Positions 9,170 to 17,910 of a stretch of DNA of 64,000 nt are shown piece after piece. Under the pieces are notes generated by a model. It did no database searches. It was not told where the DNA came from and was given only the letters and a program-made list of their open reading frames with translations. Within the stretch, counting starts at the first letter, position 1. Every line of letters begins with the position of its first letter. Origin of the DNA: Nocardia vulneris (GTDB taxonomy: Bacteria > Actinomycetota > Actinomycetes > Mycobacteriales > Mycobacteriaceae); assembly GCF_001613425.1 (NCBI RefSeq), contig NZ_BDCI01000043.1, forward strand, positions 1 to 64,000, given 5' to 3'. Made by a program: the position numbers and the translations under genes.

Positions 9170-9940
9170 ATACAGCGCGGCGAGTTCGCGCAGTCCCGCC
9201 GCCGCGATCGGCTCCTCCGCCGCGGTCATCCGCATCGCCTTGCGCAACAGCAGCGGATCGAGATCCTCGGTCGCCGGGCGGAATTCGACCTTCGGCAGTT
9301 TCGGCAGCTCGATATCGTCGCCGTACGGGTCGCTGGAATCCGCTGCGCGCAGGTCACGTTCGATGCCGCCGATCAACGTGTCCAGGTCGAGGCCGCGCAA
9401 GGTGAGAATCTCGCGCGGCCGTTCGTCGAGACGTTCGGCGAGCAGATAGCAGACCGCGGCGACGTGCTTGCACGGCCAGCCCGGATCCGGGCAGCTACAG
9501 CTGAAGTCCAGGTCGGCCGCGGTGATCGGCAGCAGCAGCGGACCGAGCTCGGTCGGCAGTGCGCCGGAGGCGATCTCGGCCAGCATGCCCGGCGCCTCGC
9601 GGATCGTCTCGATCAGCAACTCGAGTTCCTCCTCGCGCAGCGGCCGCACCGTGAACACGGCGGTGAACGGGCGCGGCTGGCTGCCCTGCACCTCGGCGGT
9701 CACCGCACCCGGCTCGATGTGATAGCTCACCACCTGCCCCGCGCGGGCATAGGTCCGGCCGCGCGACATCCGTCCGGGCTCGGCCATCTGCTCCACCGCG
9801 TCGACCAAAGCCTTGCCCCACCAGGTGCGCCCGAAACCGCCGCGCCTGCTGCGCGCCGCCGCCCCGCCGCGCACCGGACGCCGCTTGCCGAACTGGCTGT
9901 AGTCGATATAGATGCCCTGATCGGGGCCGTCGGTGCTCAT
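9152..9940 (-). CDS. SWIM zinc-finger protein
   Basis: This 262-residue protein carries the SWIM zinc-finger CxCx(n)CxH as FSCSCPDPGWPCKHVAAV near residue 150, and begins with a WWGKALVDAVEQM segment typical of actinobacterial SWIM proteins. SWIM fingers bind DNA or proteins. It is encoded next to an SNF2-type helicase in many actinobacteria, and the two probably act together. The SNF2 stop overlaps this ATG by 4 bp (9937-9940). The 3' end carries a 21-bp tandem duplication. Confidence 0.88.
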   Translation of the reverse strand: MSTDGPDQGIYIDYSQFGKRRPVRGGAAARSRRGGFGRTWWGKALVDAVEQMAEPGRMSRGRTYARAGQVVSYHIEPGAVTAEVQGSQPRPFTAVFTVRPLREEELELLIETIREAPGMLAEIASGALPTELGPLLLPITAADLDFSCSCPDPGWPCKHVAAVCYLLAERLDERPREILTLRGLDLDTLIGGIERDLRAADSSDPYGDDIELPKLPKVEFRPATEDLDPLLLRKAMRMTAAEEPIAAAGLRELAALYRQIEG

Positions 9941-12894
9941 TCGCCGACCGCCTCCGCGCCGAGCGTGAACAGTTCACGCAGGTCGTCGGTGCTGAGTTCG
10001 GTGATCCAGTTCTCCCCCGCACCGATCGCCAGATCGGCGAGTTGTTTTTTGCCGTTGATCATTTCGTCGATCCGCTCCTCGATCGTGTCGACGCAGACCA
10101 GCTTGCGCACCTGGACATTGCGCTGCTGACCGATGCGGAACGCACGGTCGGTGGCCTGGTTCTCCACCGCCGGATTCCACCAACGATCCAGGTGCACCAC
10201 ATGATTGGCGGCGGTGAGATTCAGGCCGGTGCCACCGGCCTTGAGCGACAACAACATCAGCGAGGGGCCGTCGGGCTCCTGAAACCGGGTGACCATGGTG
10301 TCGCGCCGCTGCTTGGGCACGCCGCCGTGCAGGAAGGGGATCTCGGTGCCGAAGCGTTCGGTCAGGTACGGCGCGATCAGCTCACCGAACTCGCGAAACT
10401 GGGTGAACAGCAAGGCTTTCTCACCGTCGGCGAGCACCGCGTCCAGCACGTCCTCCACCAGGGCGAGCTTGCCGGAGCGGTGGCTGCCCCGATGCAGGAT
10501 GCCGGAGCCGTCGCCGAGATAGTGCGCCGGATGATTGCATACCTGCTTGAGCCTGGTCAGCGCGCTGAGCACAGCGCCCTTGCGGGCCATGCCCTTCGCG
10601 TCCTTGATCTTGGCCAGCATGTCGTCGACCACGGCCTGATACAGCGCGGCCTGCTCGACGGTCAGGTTCGCGCGCACGGTCATCTCGATCTTGTCCGGCA
10701 GATCGGTGATCACGGCCGGATCGGTTTTCACCCGGCGCAGCACGAACGGCTGCGTGATCAGGCGCAACCGGCTGATCGCGTTCTCGTCGCGCTCGCGTTC
10801 GATCGGCACGGCGAAACGCGCGCGGAAGGTCTGCGGGCTGCCGAGCATTTTCGGCATCGCGAAATCCATGATGGAACGCAGTTCTTCGAGCCGGTTCTCC
10901 ACCGGAGTTCCGGTGAGCGCCAACCGATGTCGCGCGGGCAAGGCGCGGGCGGCGCGCGCCTGCCTGGTGCCGGCGTTCTTGATGTGCTGCGCCTCGTCGA
11001 GCACGATCCGGTCCCACGACTGCCGCTTCAACTCGTCGAGATCCCGGGCGAGCAACGAATACGTCGTGATCACCAGATCCGACTCGGCGACCGCAGCGTC
11101 CAGCTCCGCCCCCGCGTGCCGACCCGCGCCGTGATGCACCCACACCCGCAGATCCGGCGCGAACCGCTCGGTCTCGCGCTGCCAGTTCCCCACCACCGAC
11201 ATCGGACACACCAGCAGGGTCGGGCCACCCGCTGTGCCGTGCGATGCGACCTCGCCGTCGATCCGCTTGCCCACCAAAGGTTCCGGGCTGCCGTCCGAAG
11301 AAGCCTTCACCGCCTTACGCCGCCGCGCGGCATCGAGCGAAATCACCACCGCGCCTTGAAGATCCGGCGCGTCCGCCGTACGGTCCGGCGGACGCGCACC
11401 TACCTCACGTTCGTGCACCAGCAGCGCGAGCACCTGCACGGTCTTGCCGAGTCCCATATCGTCGGCGAGGATCGCGCCGAAACCCATGCGGCTCATGGTC
11501 GCCAGCCAGGACAAGCCGCGTTCCTGGTAGGGACGCAGCTGGGCTTTGAGGCCGACCGGCGGGGCGATCGGCGGCAGCTCGCGGGTCCGATCCAGGATGT
11601 CGGCGGCCCAGCCGGTCGCGGTCACCTCGGTGACCGGCACCTGCTCCACCCGGCCCGCGGCGAGCTCGCCCACCAGGTCCGCGAAGGTGATCTCGGAGGT
11701 GTCGGCGTGCGCGGCGACGTAGCGGGCGGCGGCGGCCAGCACCTTGTGATCGGCCTGCACCCAGTCGCCGCGCAACTGGACCAGGTCGGACTTGCTGCGG
11801 ACCAGCCGCTCCATCTCGGCCTTGGTCAGCACGGTGTCGCCCAGCGCGAGTTCCCAGCGGTAGGACACCAGGCCGGGCATGCCGACCGTGCTCTCCGCCG
11901 CGGGCACCGCGCTCTCCACCCGCAGGCGCATGGTCGGTGCGCTGACGTTCCAGGCGCGCGGCAGCAGCAACCGCACACCGGCCGCCTGCAACGCGTGCGC
12001 GCCGTGCTCGACAAGATCGATGACCACCTCGGTGGGCAGCAGCAGATCCATCGAGCGCGGATCGCTCGGCAGGTCGCGCAACCGCGGATAGGCGCGCTGC
12101 GCCGCGCCGAGCTGCTCCCCCACCACCCGCAGCAGATTCGGATCACTGTGCAGCAGAACAGGGCTCGGCGCCTCGCCGTCGAGTCGCAGGCAGACCTCCA
12201 GACGCCACAGCGCCACCGATTCGTCCGCGGTGCCGAGTTCACCGTCGGGTTCGAGCAGGCGCAGCACCAACTCCGGTTCGTCGCCGGTCAGGGTGGCGCG
12301 CCAGCGTTCGAGCACCTCGGCCACCTGATAGCTGCCGTGGTCCAGCGCGACGTCGCGGACCAGCGCGTCCACCAAGGGATGGGTCGGCGCGGGCAGGTCG
12401 ACCAGGGCTCGCGCGATCGGATCGGTGAGTTCGCCGACCAGATCATCGAGCACGGCATTCGGCCGCCCGGCGACCCGGAGCGCGGCGGGCATCGCGACGG
12501 CCAGCTCGGCCAGCCAGGCCCGCTGCCGTTCGCCGCCGACCAGCCGCCAGCGCACCCACCACTGGCCGTCGTCCCGGCGCAATTCCGGCACGATCCGGCC
12601 TGCGCGGACCCAGCGCTCGATGCCGTGCGCGACATGCGCGAGAAACCGCAGATCGCCGGCCACCGCCTCGGCGGGCAACCGCTGCCGCAAGGCCTCCGCG
12701 GCGCTCTGCGGCGCCATCGCGTGCGCGCGGACCTGCTCGGTGGTGCTGCCGCCCGGGCCGGCCACCAGCACGTCGGCCCGGTGCCGGAATTTGGACGCGC
12801 TCAATACGCCGCCCAGCGGTTCGGGCAGCGCGGTGAGGGGCGAATCGTGCCAGAGCAGCAACCCGGATCCCGGCGACCACAGACCGTGCAGCAT
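9937..12894 (-). CDS. SNF2-family DEAD/DEAH-box helicase
   Basis: The 985-residue protein is an SNF2 ATPase: an N-terminal DUF3670-like region, Walker A DDMGLGKTVQVL (near residue 480), motif Ia TLLVCPMSVVGNW, DEAQHIKN, LTGTPVENR, and the C-terminal SLKAGGTGLNLTAANHVVH and FRIGQQRNVQV motifs. Such enzymes translocate on double-stranded DNA to remodel DNA-protein complexes. I chose the ATG at 12894 (GGATGG just upstream), giving MLHGLWSPG; a TTG at 12906 is also possible. About 50-60 residues between Walker A and motif Ia look like an insertion. It is coupled to the SWIM gene. Confidence 0.9.
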   Translation of the reverse strand: MLHGLWSPGSGLLLWHDSPLTALPEPLGGVLSASKFRHRADVLVAGPGGSTTEQVRAHAMAPQSAAEALRQRLPAEAVAGDLRFLAHVAHGIERWVRAGRIVPELRRDDGQWWVRWRLVGGERQRAWLAELAVAMPAALRVAGRPNAVLDDLVGELTDPIARALVDLPAPTHPLVDALVRDVALDHGSYQVAEVLERWRATLTGDEPELVLRLLEPDGELGTADESVALWRLEVCLRLDGEAPSPVLLHSDPNLLRVVGEQLGAAQRAYPRLRDLPSDPRSMDLLLPTEVVIDLVEHGAHALQAAGVRLLLPRAWNVSAPTMRLRVESAVPAAESTVGMPGLVSYRWELALGDTVLTKAEMERLVRSKSDLVQLRGDWVQADHKVLAAAARYVAAHADTSEITFADLVGELAAGRVEQVPVTEVTATGWAADILDRTRELPPIAPPVGLKAQLRPYQERGLSWLATMSRMGFGAILADDMGLGKTVQVLALLVHEREVGARPPDRTADAPDLQGAVVISLDAARRRKAVKASSDGSPEPLVGKRIDGEVASHGTAGGPTLLVCPMSVVGNWQRETERFAPDLRVWVHHGAGRHAGAELDAAVAESDLVITTYSLLARDLDELKRQSWDRIVLDEAQHIKNAGTRQARAARALPARHRLALTGTPVENRLEELRSIMDFAMPKMLGSPQTFRARFAVPIERERDENAISRLRLITQPFVLRRVKTDPAVITDLPDKIEMTVRANLTVEQAALYQAVVDDMLAKIKDAKGMARKGAVLSALTRLKQVCNHPAHYLGDGSGILHRGSHRSGKLALVEDVLDAVLADGEKALLFTQFREFGELIAPYLTERFGTEIPFLHGGVPKQRRDTMVTRFQEPDGPSLMLLSLKAGGTGLNLTAANHVVHLDRWWNPAVENQATDRAFRIGQQRNVQVRKLVCVDTIEERIDEMINGKKQLADLAIGAGENWITELSTDDLRELFTLGAEAVGE

Positions 12895-13042
12895 CAGCCC
12901 ATCCAAGCAGGTGGGTCCGACACCGCCGCGGCCACCGCGATCCCGCTTTTCTGGATTTCTGGGCCGGAGCGGGACATACTTGAATATCCGCTGGTCATCG
13001 CAGAAGAATCGCGGTCAGGTGTCAACGGAAGCGGAGGCAGCC

Positions 13043-13405
13043 ATGACGATTCTGCTCCAGGTACTCGAGCAGAGCTTCACGCCGACGACGCCGTGGGAGC
13101 GGCGCAAATTCACCTTCATCAAGGCCGAGAAGATCGTCGGGATGCGGTTGGACGGCCAGTCCGGCGTCTGGCTGGACCTGTCCCGCCCGGGTGAGTCGCA
13201 GCGCCTGGCCCGCACCGTCGATCCGCACGAGGCCATCACCTTCCTGCTCGCCACCTTCGCCAAACTCGCCGAGTGCGAGGAACGCGGCGGCTCGTGGCTG
13301 ATCGGGCACGACGGGGCGAACGCCGAATCGATCTCGGCCACCCGCTTCCCGCCGCGCGCGAGCGAGGTCGCCGACGACGAGCTGCTGGCCCGCGCCTGGC
13401 TGTGA
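13043..13405 (+). CDS. Hypothetical protein, 120 residues
   Basis: The ATG at 13043 is preceded by a strong ribosome site (GGAGG at 13033-13037). The product is soluble, with alternating hydrophobic strands (KFTFIKAEKIVGMRLDG, SGVWLDLSRPG) and a helix around DPHEAITFLLATFAKLAEC. No catalytic motif is recognisable. It is divergent from the SNF2 gene. The clean start and codon pattern make it a real gene; the function is unknown. Confidence 0.75.
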   Translation: MTILLQVLEQSFTPTTPWERRKFTFIKAEKIVGMRLDGQSGVWLDLSRPGESQRLARTVDPHEAITFLLATFAKLAECEERGGSWLIGHDGANAESISATRFPPRASEVADDELLARAWL

Positions 13406-13484
13406 GGGCCGCCCGCGCTGCCCCCTGACAACTGCTTCCGCTCGGGTTCTCTGAATGTCGGTCCCTACGTGTAGATCTGGCGCC

Positions 13485-14189
13485 ATGGGTGCGGACATTC
13501 GGCGTTGGCTCGTGGGCCTCTTCGTGCTGGTGTGCGCCGTCGGCTGCGCTGAATCGGGGATCGGTGCGGTAGCGCCCGCGCCGGGCAGCCCGACCAGGAT
13601 CGAGCTGGAACAGCTGCTGGCCGCGGTACGCGTGGTACCGGATCGGCCGCATCCCGGCGGGTACGAACGCGGGTGCAAACCCGGACAGGGCTGCGTGTTC
13701 GGGACCGCATGGTCCGACGATCACGACGGACCGGGCGGGCACGACGGCTGCGACACCCGCAACAACGTGCTGGCCCGCCAGCTCGTCGAGGTGAGCTTCC
13801 GGCCGGGGACCAACAACTGCGTGGTGATCGGCGGTACATTGCACGACCCGTACACCGGTGAGCAACTTTCGTTCACCAAGGCCGACGCGAACGACGTGCA
13901 GATCGATCACGTGTATCCGCTGGCCGCCGCCTGGGATCTGGGGGCGGCGGGCTGGCCGCTCGCGCAGCGGGTCCGGTTCGCCAACGACCTCGAGGTCAAC
14001 CTGCTCGCCACCGCAGGCCACATCAACCAGGCCAAAGGCGACAAGACCCCGGCGCAGTGGCTGCCGCCCGCGCGGGCGAACCACTGTTTCTACGCGGGCC
14101 GGTATCTCACCGCCGCCGCCCGCTACGACCTGCCGGTGACCGCGGCGGACGGCGCGGCCCTGCAGGCGGTGGCACGGACCTGCCCGTGA
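13485..14189 (+). CDS. Secreted HNH-type endonuclease (DUF1524-like), possible lipoprotein
   Basis: The 234-residue protein begins with a hydrophobic export signal ending in a cysteine (VCAVGC), which may be a lipobox. The mature part has four further cysteines and an HNH/beta-beta-alpha-metal core: QIDHVYPLAAAWDLGA (catalytic His), then FANDLEVNLLA and NQAKGDKTPAQWLPP with the conserved Asn and Lys. This pattern belongs to exported actinobacterial nucleases related to the DUF1524/GmrSD nuclease fold. It would cut DNA outside the membrane for nutrition or competition. The ATG at 13485 was chosen because the signal peptide follows at once. Confidence 0.8.
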   Translation: MGADIRRWLVGLFVLVCAVGCAESGIGAVAPAPGSPTRIELEQLLAAVRVVPDRPHPGGYERGCKPGQGCVFGTAWSDDHDGPGGHDGCDTRNNVLARQLVEVSFRPGTNNCVVIGGTLHDPYTGEQLSFTKADANDVQIDHVYPLAAAWDLGAAGWPLAQRVRFANDLEVNLLATAGHINQAKGDKTPAQWLPPARANHCFYAGRYLTAAARYDLPVTAADGAALQAVARTCP

Positions 14190-14195
14190 AAGAGC

Positions 14196-15014
14196 TCAGG
14201 CTCCCGTGGCGACCGGCCGCTTCGGGTCGTTGGACCACTGCGACCAGGAACCGGGGTACAGCGCCGCCTCGATACCGGCGACGGCCAGCGCCGCGACCTG
14301 ATGTGCAGCGGTGACGCCCGAGCCGCAGTACACCGCGACCGGCTCGGCGGTGAATCCCGAGAAACGGTCGCGCAATTCGGCGGGCGCGCGGAAGCGGCCG
14401 TCGGCATCCAGGTTCTCGGCGGTGGGTGCGCTGACGGCGCCGGGGATGTGGCCCGCGCGCGGGTCGATCGGCTCGACCTCGCCGCGATACCGCTCGCCCG
14501 CGCGCGCATCGAGCAGATGGCCGCGCCAGCGGGCGGCGGCGTCGGCATCGATGACCGGCAGATGTCCCGGAGTCAGCTCGACATCACCCGGTTCCGGATC
14601 GGGTTCGGTGCCGGTGGCCAGCGCGCCGTTCGCGTTCGTCCACCCGGGCAGTCCGCCGTCGAGAATCCGCACGTCGGCGATGCCCGCCCAGCGCAGCAGC
14701 CACCAGGCGCGGGCCGCCGCCATGCCGCCGGTCGCGTCGTAGACCACCACCGCGTCGCCCTGGCGGACGCCCCAGCTGCGTGCGCACTTCTCCAGCTGCG
14801 CGATATCGGGCAGCGGATGCCGGCCGCGCGCGGGCGACGGCGGCGCGGCCAGCTCGGTTTCCATGTCGACGAACACCGCGCCGGGGATGTGGCCGTCCAG
14901 ATAGTGTTGCGGGCCATCCGGGTCGCCTAGCGCCCAGCGCACGTCCAGCAGGCGAACCTGCTTGCCCGACAAGGCTTCTCGAAGCTCCACCGGCGAGATC
15001 AGTACCGCGCTCAA
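14196..15014 (-). CDS. Sulfurtransferase with tandem rhodanese domains
   Basis: This 272-residue protein has two rhodanese modules: an N-terminal structural one (LLDVRW, HIPGAVFVDME, VVVYDATGG) and a C-terminal catalytic one (LLDARAGERY, HIPGAVSAPT, VAVYCGSGVTAAH with the active-site Cys). It would move sulfane sulfur from thiosulfate or 3-mercaptopyruvate to an acceptor. I chose the TTG at 15014 because AGGAG lies a few bases upstream, rather than the ATG at 15050. It is divergent from the benE gene and convergent with the HNH nuclease gene. Confidence 0.87.
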   Translation of the reverse strand: MSAVLISPVELREALSGKQVRLLDVRWALGDPDGPQHYLDGHIPGAVFVDMETELAAPPSPARGRHPLPDIAQLEKCARSWGVRQGDAVVVYDATGGMAAARAWWLLRWAGIADVRILDGGLPGWTNANGALATGTEPDPEPGDVELTPGHLPVIDADAAARWRGHLLDARAGERYRGEVEPIDPRAGHIPGAVSAPTAENLDADGRFRAPAELRDRFSGFTAEPVAVYCGSGVTAAHQVAALAVAGIEAALYPGSWSQWSNDPKRPVATGA

Positions 15015-15215
15015 CCCAGCTCCTCGTTCAGAAATCGCACCTTCGCGCACCGAATGCCCTCAACATTACGCATCTGAGCAGGGCAATGTGGCTGCACCCC
15101 AGCACTACTCGCCGGTAGCGGGCGGCGTCCCGGGTCCTGGACCGCCGCCGAATTCAGTCCAGTTTCCCCGCACTGGCCCGTGACTGGCAGTCCAGTTGCG
15201 GGCAGGATCGCCACA
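15015..15215. promoter_or_regulatory. Divergent spacer with direct repeat CAGTCCAGTT before benE
   Basis: The sequence CAGTCCAGTT occurs at 15155-15164 and again at 15188-15197, a 33-bp centre spacing that puts both on the same DNA face. The second copy ends 18 bp before the permease ATG. It could be a pair of regulator sites that block or activate benE. No regulator gene is adjacent. Confidence 0.35.
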
Positions 15216-16445
15216 ATGTCGAACCTTTCCCCGGCGCCCGCGGCACCCGTCGAGGACCACGAACCCCCCGCCACCGACCAGGCCGCGGCCGGGCTCGGAC
15301 AACCGCTCGGCGCGGGCGCGGTCACCGCACTGGTGGGCTTCACCAGCTCGTTCGCGGTAGTACTGAGCGGGCTCACGGCCGTCGGCGCGAGTTCGGCACA
15401 GGCGGCGTCGGGACTGCTCGCGGTATGCCTGACCCCCGCGATCGGCATGATGCTGCTCAGCTTCCGGTATCGGATGCCGATCACGCTGGCCTGGTCCACC
15501 CCCGGCGCGGCGTTGCTCGCGAGCACGGGTGCGGTGACGGGCGGCTGGCCCGCCGCGGTGGGCGCGTTCGCGATCACCGGGGTGTTGATCGTGATCACCG
15601 GCCTGTGGCAGCGGTTGGGCAAGCTGGTTGCTGCCATTCCGGTCGAGATCGCCCAGGCCATGCTCGCCGGTGTGCTGCTGCCGTTGTGCCTGGCGCCGGT
15701 CAAGGCGGTCCAGACCAGCCCGGCGGTGGTGGTACCGGTGATCCTGGTCTGGCTGGTCCTGCAACGCTTCGCCAAGCGCTGGGCGGTGATCGCGGCGTTC
15801 GGCACCGCGGCGCTCGGCTCCGGCATCAGCATCGTGGTACAGCACCGGCATCTCGACTTCGCCGCGATGGTGCCTACGGTGGAATTGACTGTTCCGCAAT
15901 GGAATTGGCAGGCCATCGTCGGCGTCGCGATACCGCTCTACATCGTCACCATGGCCTCGCAGAACATTCCGGGCACCGCGGTGATGAAATCGTTCGGCTA
16001 CCTGGTGCCCTGGCGCGCGGCGATGACCGTGACCGGACTCGGCACGATCATCGGCGCGCCCGCGGGCGGCCACGCCATCAACCTGGCCGCGATCAGCGCG
16101 GCGCTGTCCGCCGCGCCCGCCGCACATCCCGATCCGAAGAAGCGCTGGCTCGCCACCTTCACCGCGGGCAGCGTTTACCTCGGCATCACGCTCGCCTCGG
16201 CCGCCGTGGTCACGTTCATCGCCACCGCGCCCAGGGGTGTGCTGGAAACCGTTGCGGGCCTTGCCCTGCTGACCACCTTGGCGGCCGCGCTCACCGGCGC
16301 CCTCAGCTCCGAAAAACACCGCGAGGCGGGCGTGATCACCTTCCTCATCGCCGCCTCGGGTGTCGGCTTCGCCGGTATCGGCGCCGCCTTCTGGGCACTG
16401 CTCGCCGGACTTGTCGCACGAAAAGTGTTGTCGCTGCGGCAGTGA
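15216..16445 (+). CDS. benE: Benzoate transporter, BenE family
   Basis: The 409-residue protein has about twelve hydrophobic helices and the BenE/YdcO signature: LVGFTSSFAVVLSGLTAVGA near residue 40, YRMPITLAWSTPGAALLA, and TMASQNIPGTAVMKSFGY. The family imports benzoate or other aromatic acids using the proton gradient. The length is typical. No benzoate-degradation genes lie nearby, so the substrate is uncertain. It is convergent with the xanthine/uracil permease gene, 46 bp away. Confidence 0.87.
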   Translation: MSNLSPAPAAPVEDHEPPATDQAAAGLGQPLGAGAVTALVGFTSSFAVVLSGLTAVGASSAQAASGLLAVCLTPAIGMMLLSFRYRMPITLAWSTPGAALLASTGAVTGGWPAAVGAFAITGVLIVITGLWQRLGKLVAAIPVEIAQAMLAGVLLPLCLAPVKAVQTSPAVVVPVILVWLVLQRFAKRWAVIAAFGTAALGSGISIVVQHRHLDFAAMVPTVELTVPQWNWQAIVGVAIPLYIVTMASQNIPGTAVMKSFGYLVPWRAAMTVTGLGTIIGAPAGGHAINLAAISAALSAAPAAHPDPKKRWLATFTAGSVYLGITLASAAVVTFIATAPRGVLETVAGLALLTTLAAALTGALSSEKHREAGVITFLIAASGVGFAGIGAAFWALLAGLVARKVLSLRQ

Positions 16446-16491
16446 ACGAGGTCGGGGCCGGTGCGATAGCGGCGGGGCAGGCAGGCGAACC

Positions 16492-17886
16492 CTAGGCCGG
16501 TGCGGTGCCGGTGGCGATCGGGGGCGAATCCAGTTGTGCGGCAGGCACATCGACCGGCTCGGTCACCTCGTCGCGCCGCGCGTACACGCCGATCCGGCTG
16601 TGGTTGAACAGCAGGTTCAGCGTGAAGACGGTGATCGCGCCCATCGCGATACCGCTGTCCAGCAGAATCTGCACCGACGACGGGAACTTGTCGAACATAC
16701 CTTTGGCCAGCACGGGGACCAGCCCCACGCCGAGTGAGGTGGCCACGATGACGGCGTTGACCCGGTCGCCGAGTTCCGCCTTGCGCAGAGTGTCGATGCC
16801 GACGATGGCGATCGTCGCGAACAGGACCAGTCCGACCCCGCCGACCACCGGTTTGGGCACCGCGGCGACGACCTCCCCCAAGCGCGGCAGCACCCCGAGC
16901 ACCACCAGGATCGCGCCGCTCGTGGCGGTCACGTAGCGGCTGTGCACCCGGGTCGCCGCGACAGCTCCGACATTCTGGTTGAACATCGAGTCCACGAACG
17001 CGGTGAACACGCCGCCCAGCACGCCGGAGAGTCCGTCACCGATCAGGCCGCGCGCCAAATCGGCTCTGCCGACCGGTTTTCCGGTGATCTCGCTGATCGC
17101 CAGCATGCTCGCCGTCGACTCGGCGAACACGATCGCCATCACGATGCTCATCGCGACCACCGCCGCGATCGGGAACTGCGGGGCTCCGAAATGGAACGGT
17201 TCGGGCAGGCCCACCCAGGCCGCGTTCCCGATGCCGTCGGTGACCACCAGCCCCATCGGCACCGCGAGCGCGATCCCGACCGCCAGCGCGAACAACACCC
17301 CGAGCTGCGACCACATCCCGCGCGCGACGCACATGAAGCCGACCGCGAGCACCACCACCACGGCCGCCAGCCCGATATGGGACGGCGCGGCGAACGACGG
17401 CGCCGACGGGTCGCTCCCGATGATCAGCCGACCGGCCGACCCGATCAGCGAGACCCCGACGATGGTGAGCACCGTCCCGGAGACCAGCGGCGGAAAGAAC
17501 CGGGCCATCCGGGCGAACGGCCAGGCCAGCGCCATCCCGACCACCCCGCCGATCATCATCGACCCGTACACCGCGGCCAGCCCGTACTGCTTGGCGATCA
17601 GCACCATCGGGTCCAGCGCGATGAACGTCGCGCCGCAGATGATCGGCAGCCGCGCGCCGGCGAGTTTGCCGATGCCCAGGCTCTGCACCAGCGTGATCAC
17701 CCCGGCGATCAGCAGGTCCGCGCTGATCAGCAGCCCGACCGTGCTCCGGTCCAGGCCCACCGCCGCCCCGAACACCAGCGGCACGGTGATACACCCGGTG
17801 TACATGATCAGAACATGCTGGATGCCGAAGGTCAGCTGCCGCCCGAACGGCAACCTGCGATCGACAGAATGCGCCGCCTCTCCCAT
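16492..17886 (-). CDS. Nucleobase:cation symporter-2 family (xanthine/uracil-type) permease
   Basis: This 464-residue membrane protein matches the NCS2 family: GIQHVLIMYTGCITVPLVFG at the N-terminus and the signature FNQNVGAVAATRVHSRYVTA in the middle, with about fourteen hydrophobic segments. Members import xanthine, uric acid or uracil with protons or sodium. GlnAsn followed by Thr and SerArg favours a purine carrier over a uracil carrier. The ATG at 17886 is followed directly by the conserved N-terminus. No purine catabolic genes are adjacent. Confidence 0.87.
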   Translation of the reverse strand: MGEAAHSVDRRLPFGRQLTFGIQHVLIMYTGCITVPLVFGAAVGLDRSTVGLLISADLLIAGVITLVQSLGIGKLAGARLPIICGATFIALDPMVLIAKQYGLAAVYGSMMIGGVVGMALAWPFARMARFFPPLVSGTVLTIVGVSLIGSAGRLIIGSDPSAPSFAAPSHIGLAAVVVVLAVGFMCVARGMWSQLGVLFALAVGIALAVPMGLVVTDGIGNAAWVGLPEPFHFGAPQFPIAAVVAMSIVMAIVFAESTASMLAISEITGKPVGRADLARGLIGDGLSGVLGGVFTAFVDSMFNQNVGAVAATRVHSRYVTATSGAILVVLGVLPRLGEVVAAVPKPVVGGVGLVLFATIAIVGIDTLRKAELGDRVNAVIVATSLGVGLVPVLAKGMFDKFPSSVQILLDSGIAMGAITVFTLNLLFNHSRIGVYARRDEVTEPVDVPAAQLDSPPIATGTAPA

Positions 17887-17910
17887 AGGTAAACAACTAG
17901 TCGCCGTTCT

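Noticed and set aside
10042..13194. A 1050-codon plus-strand frame opposite the SNF2 gene
   Set aside because: The SNF2 motifs on the minus strand are unmistakable; the plus-strand frame is an Arg/Gln/His-rich shadow.
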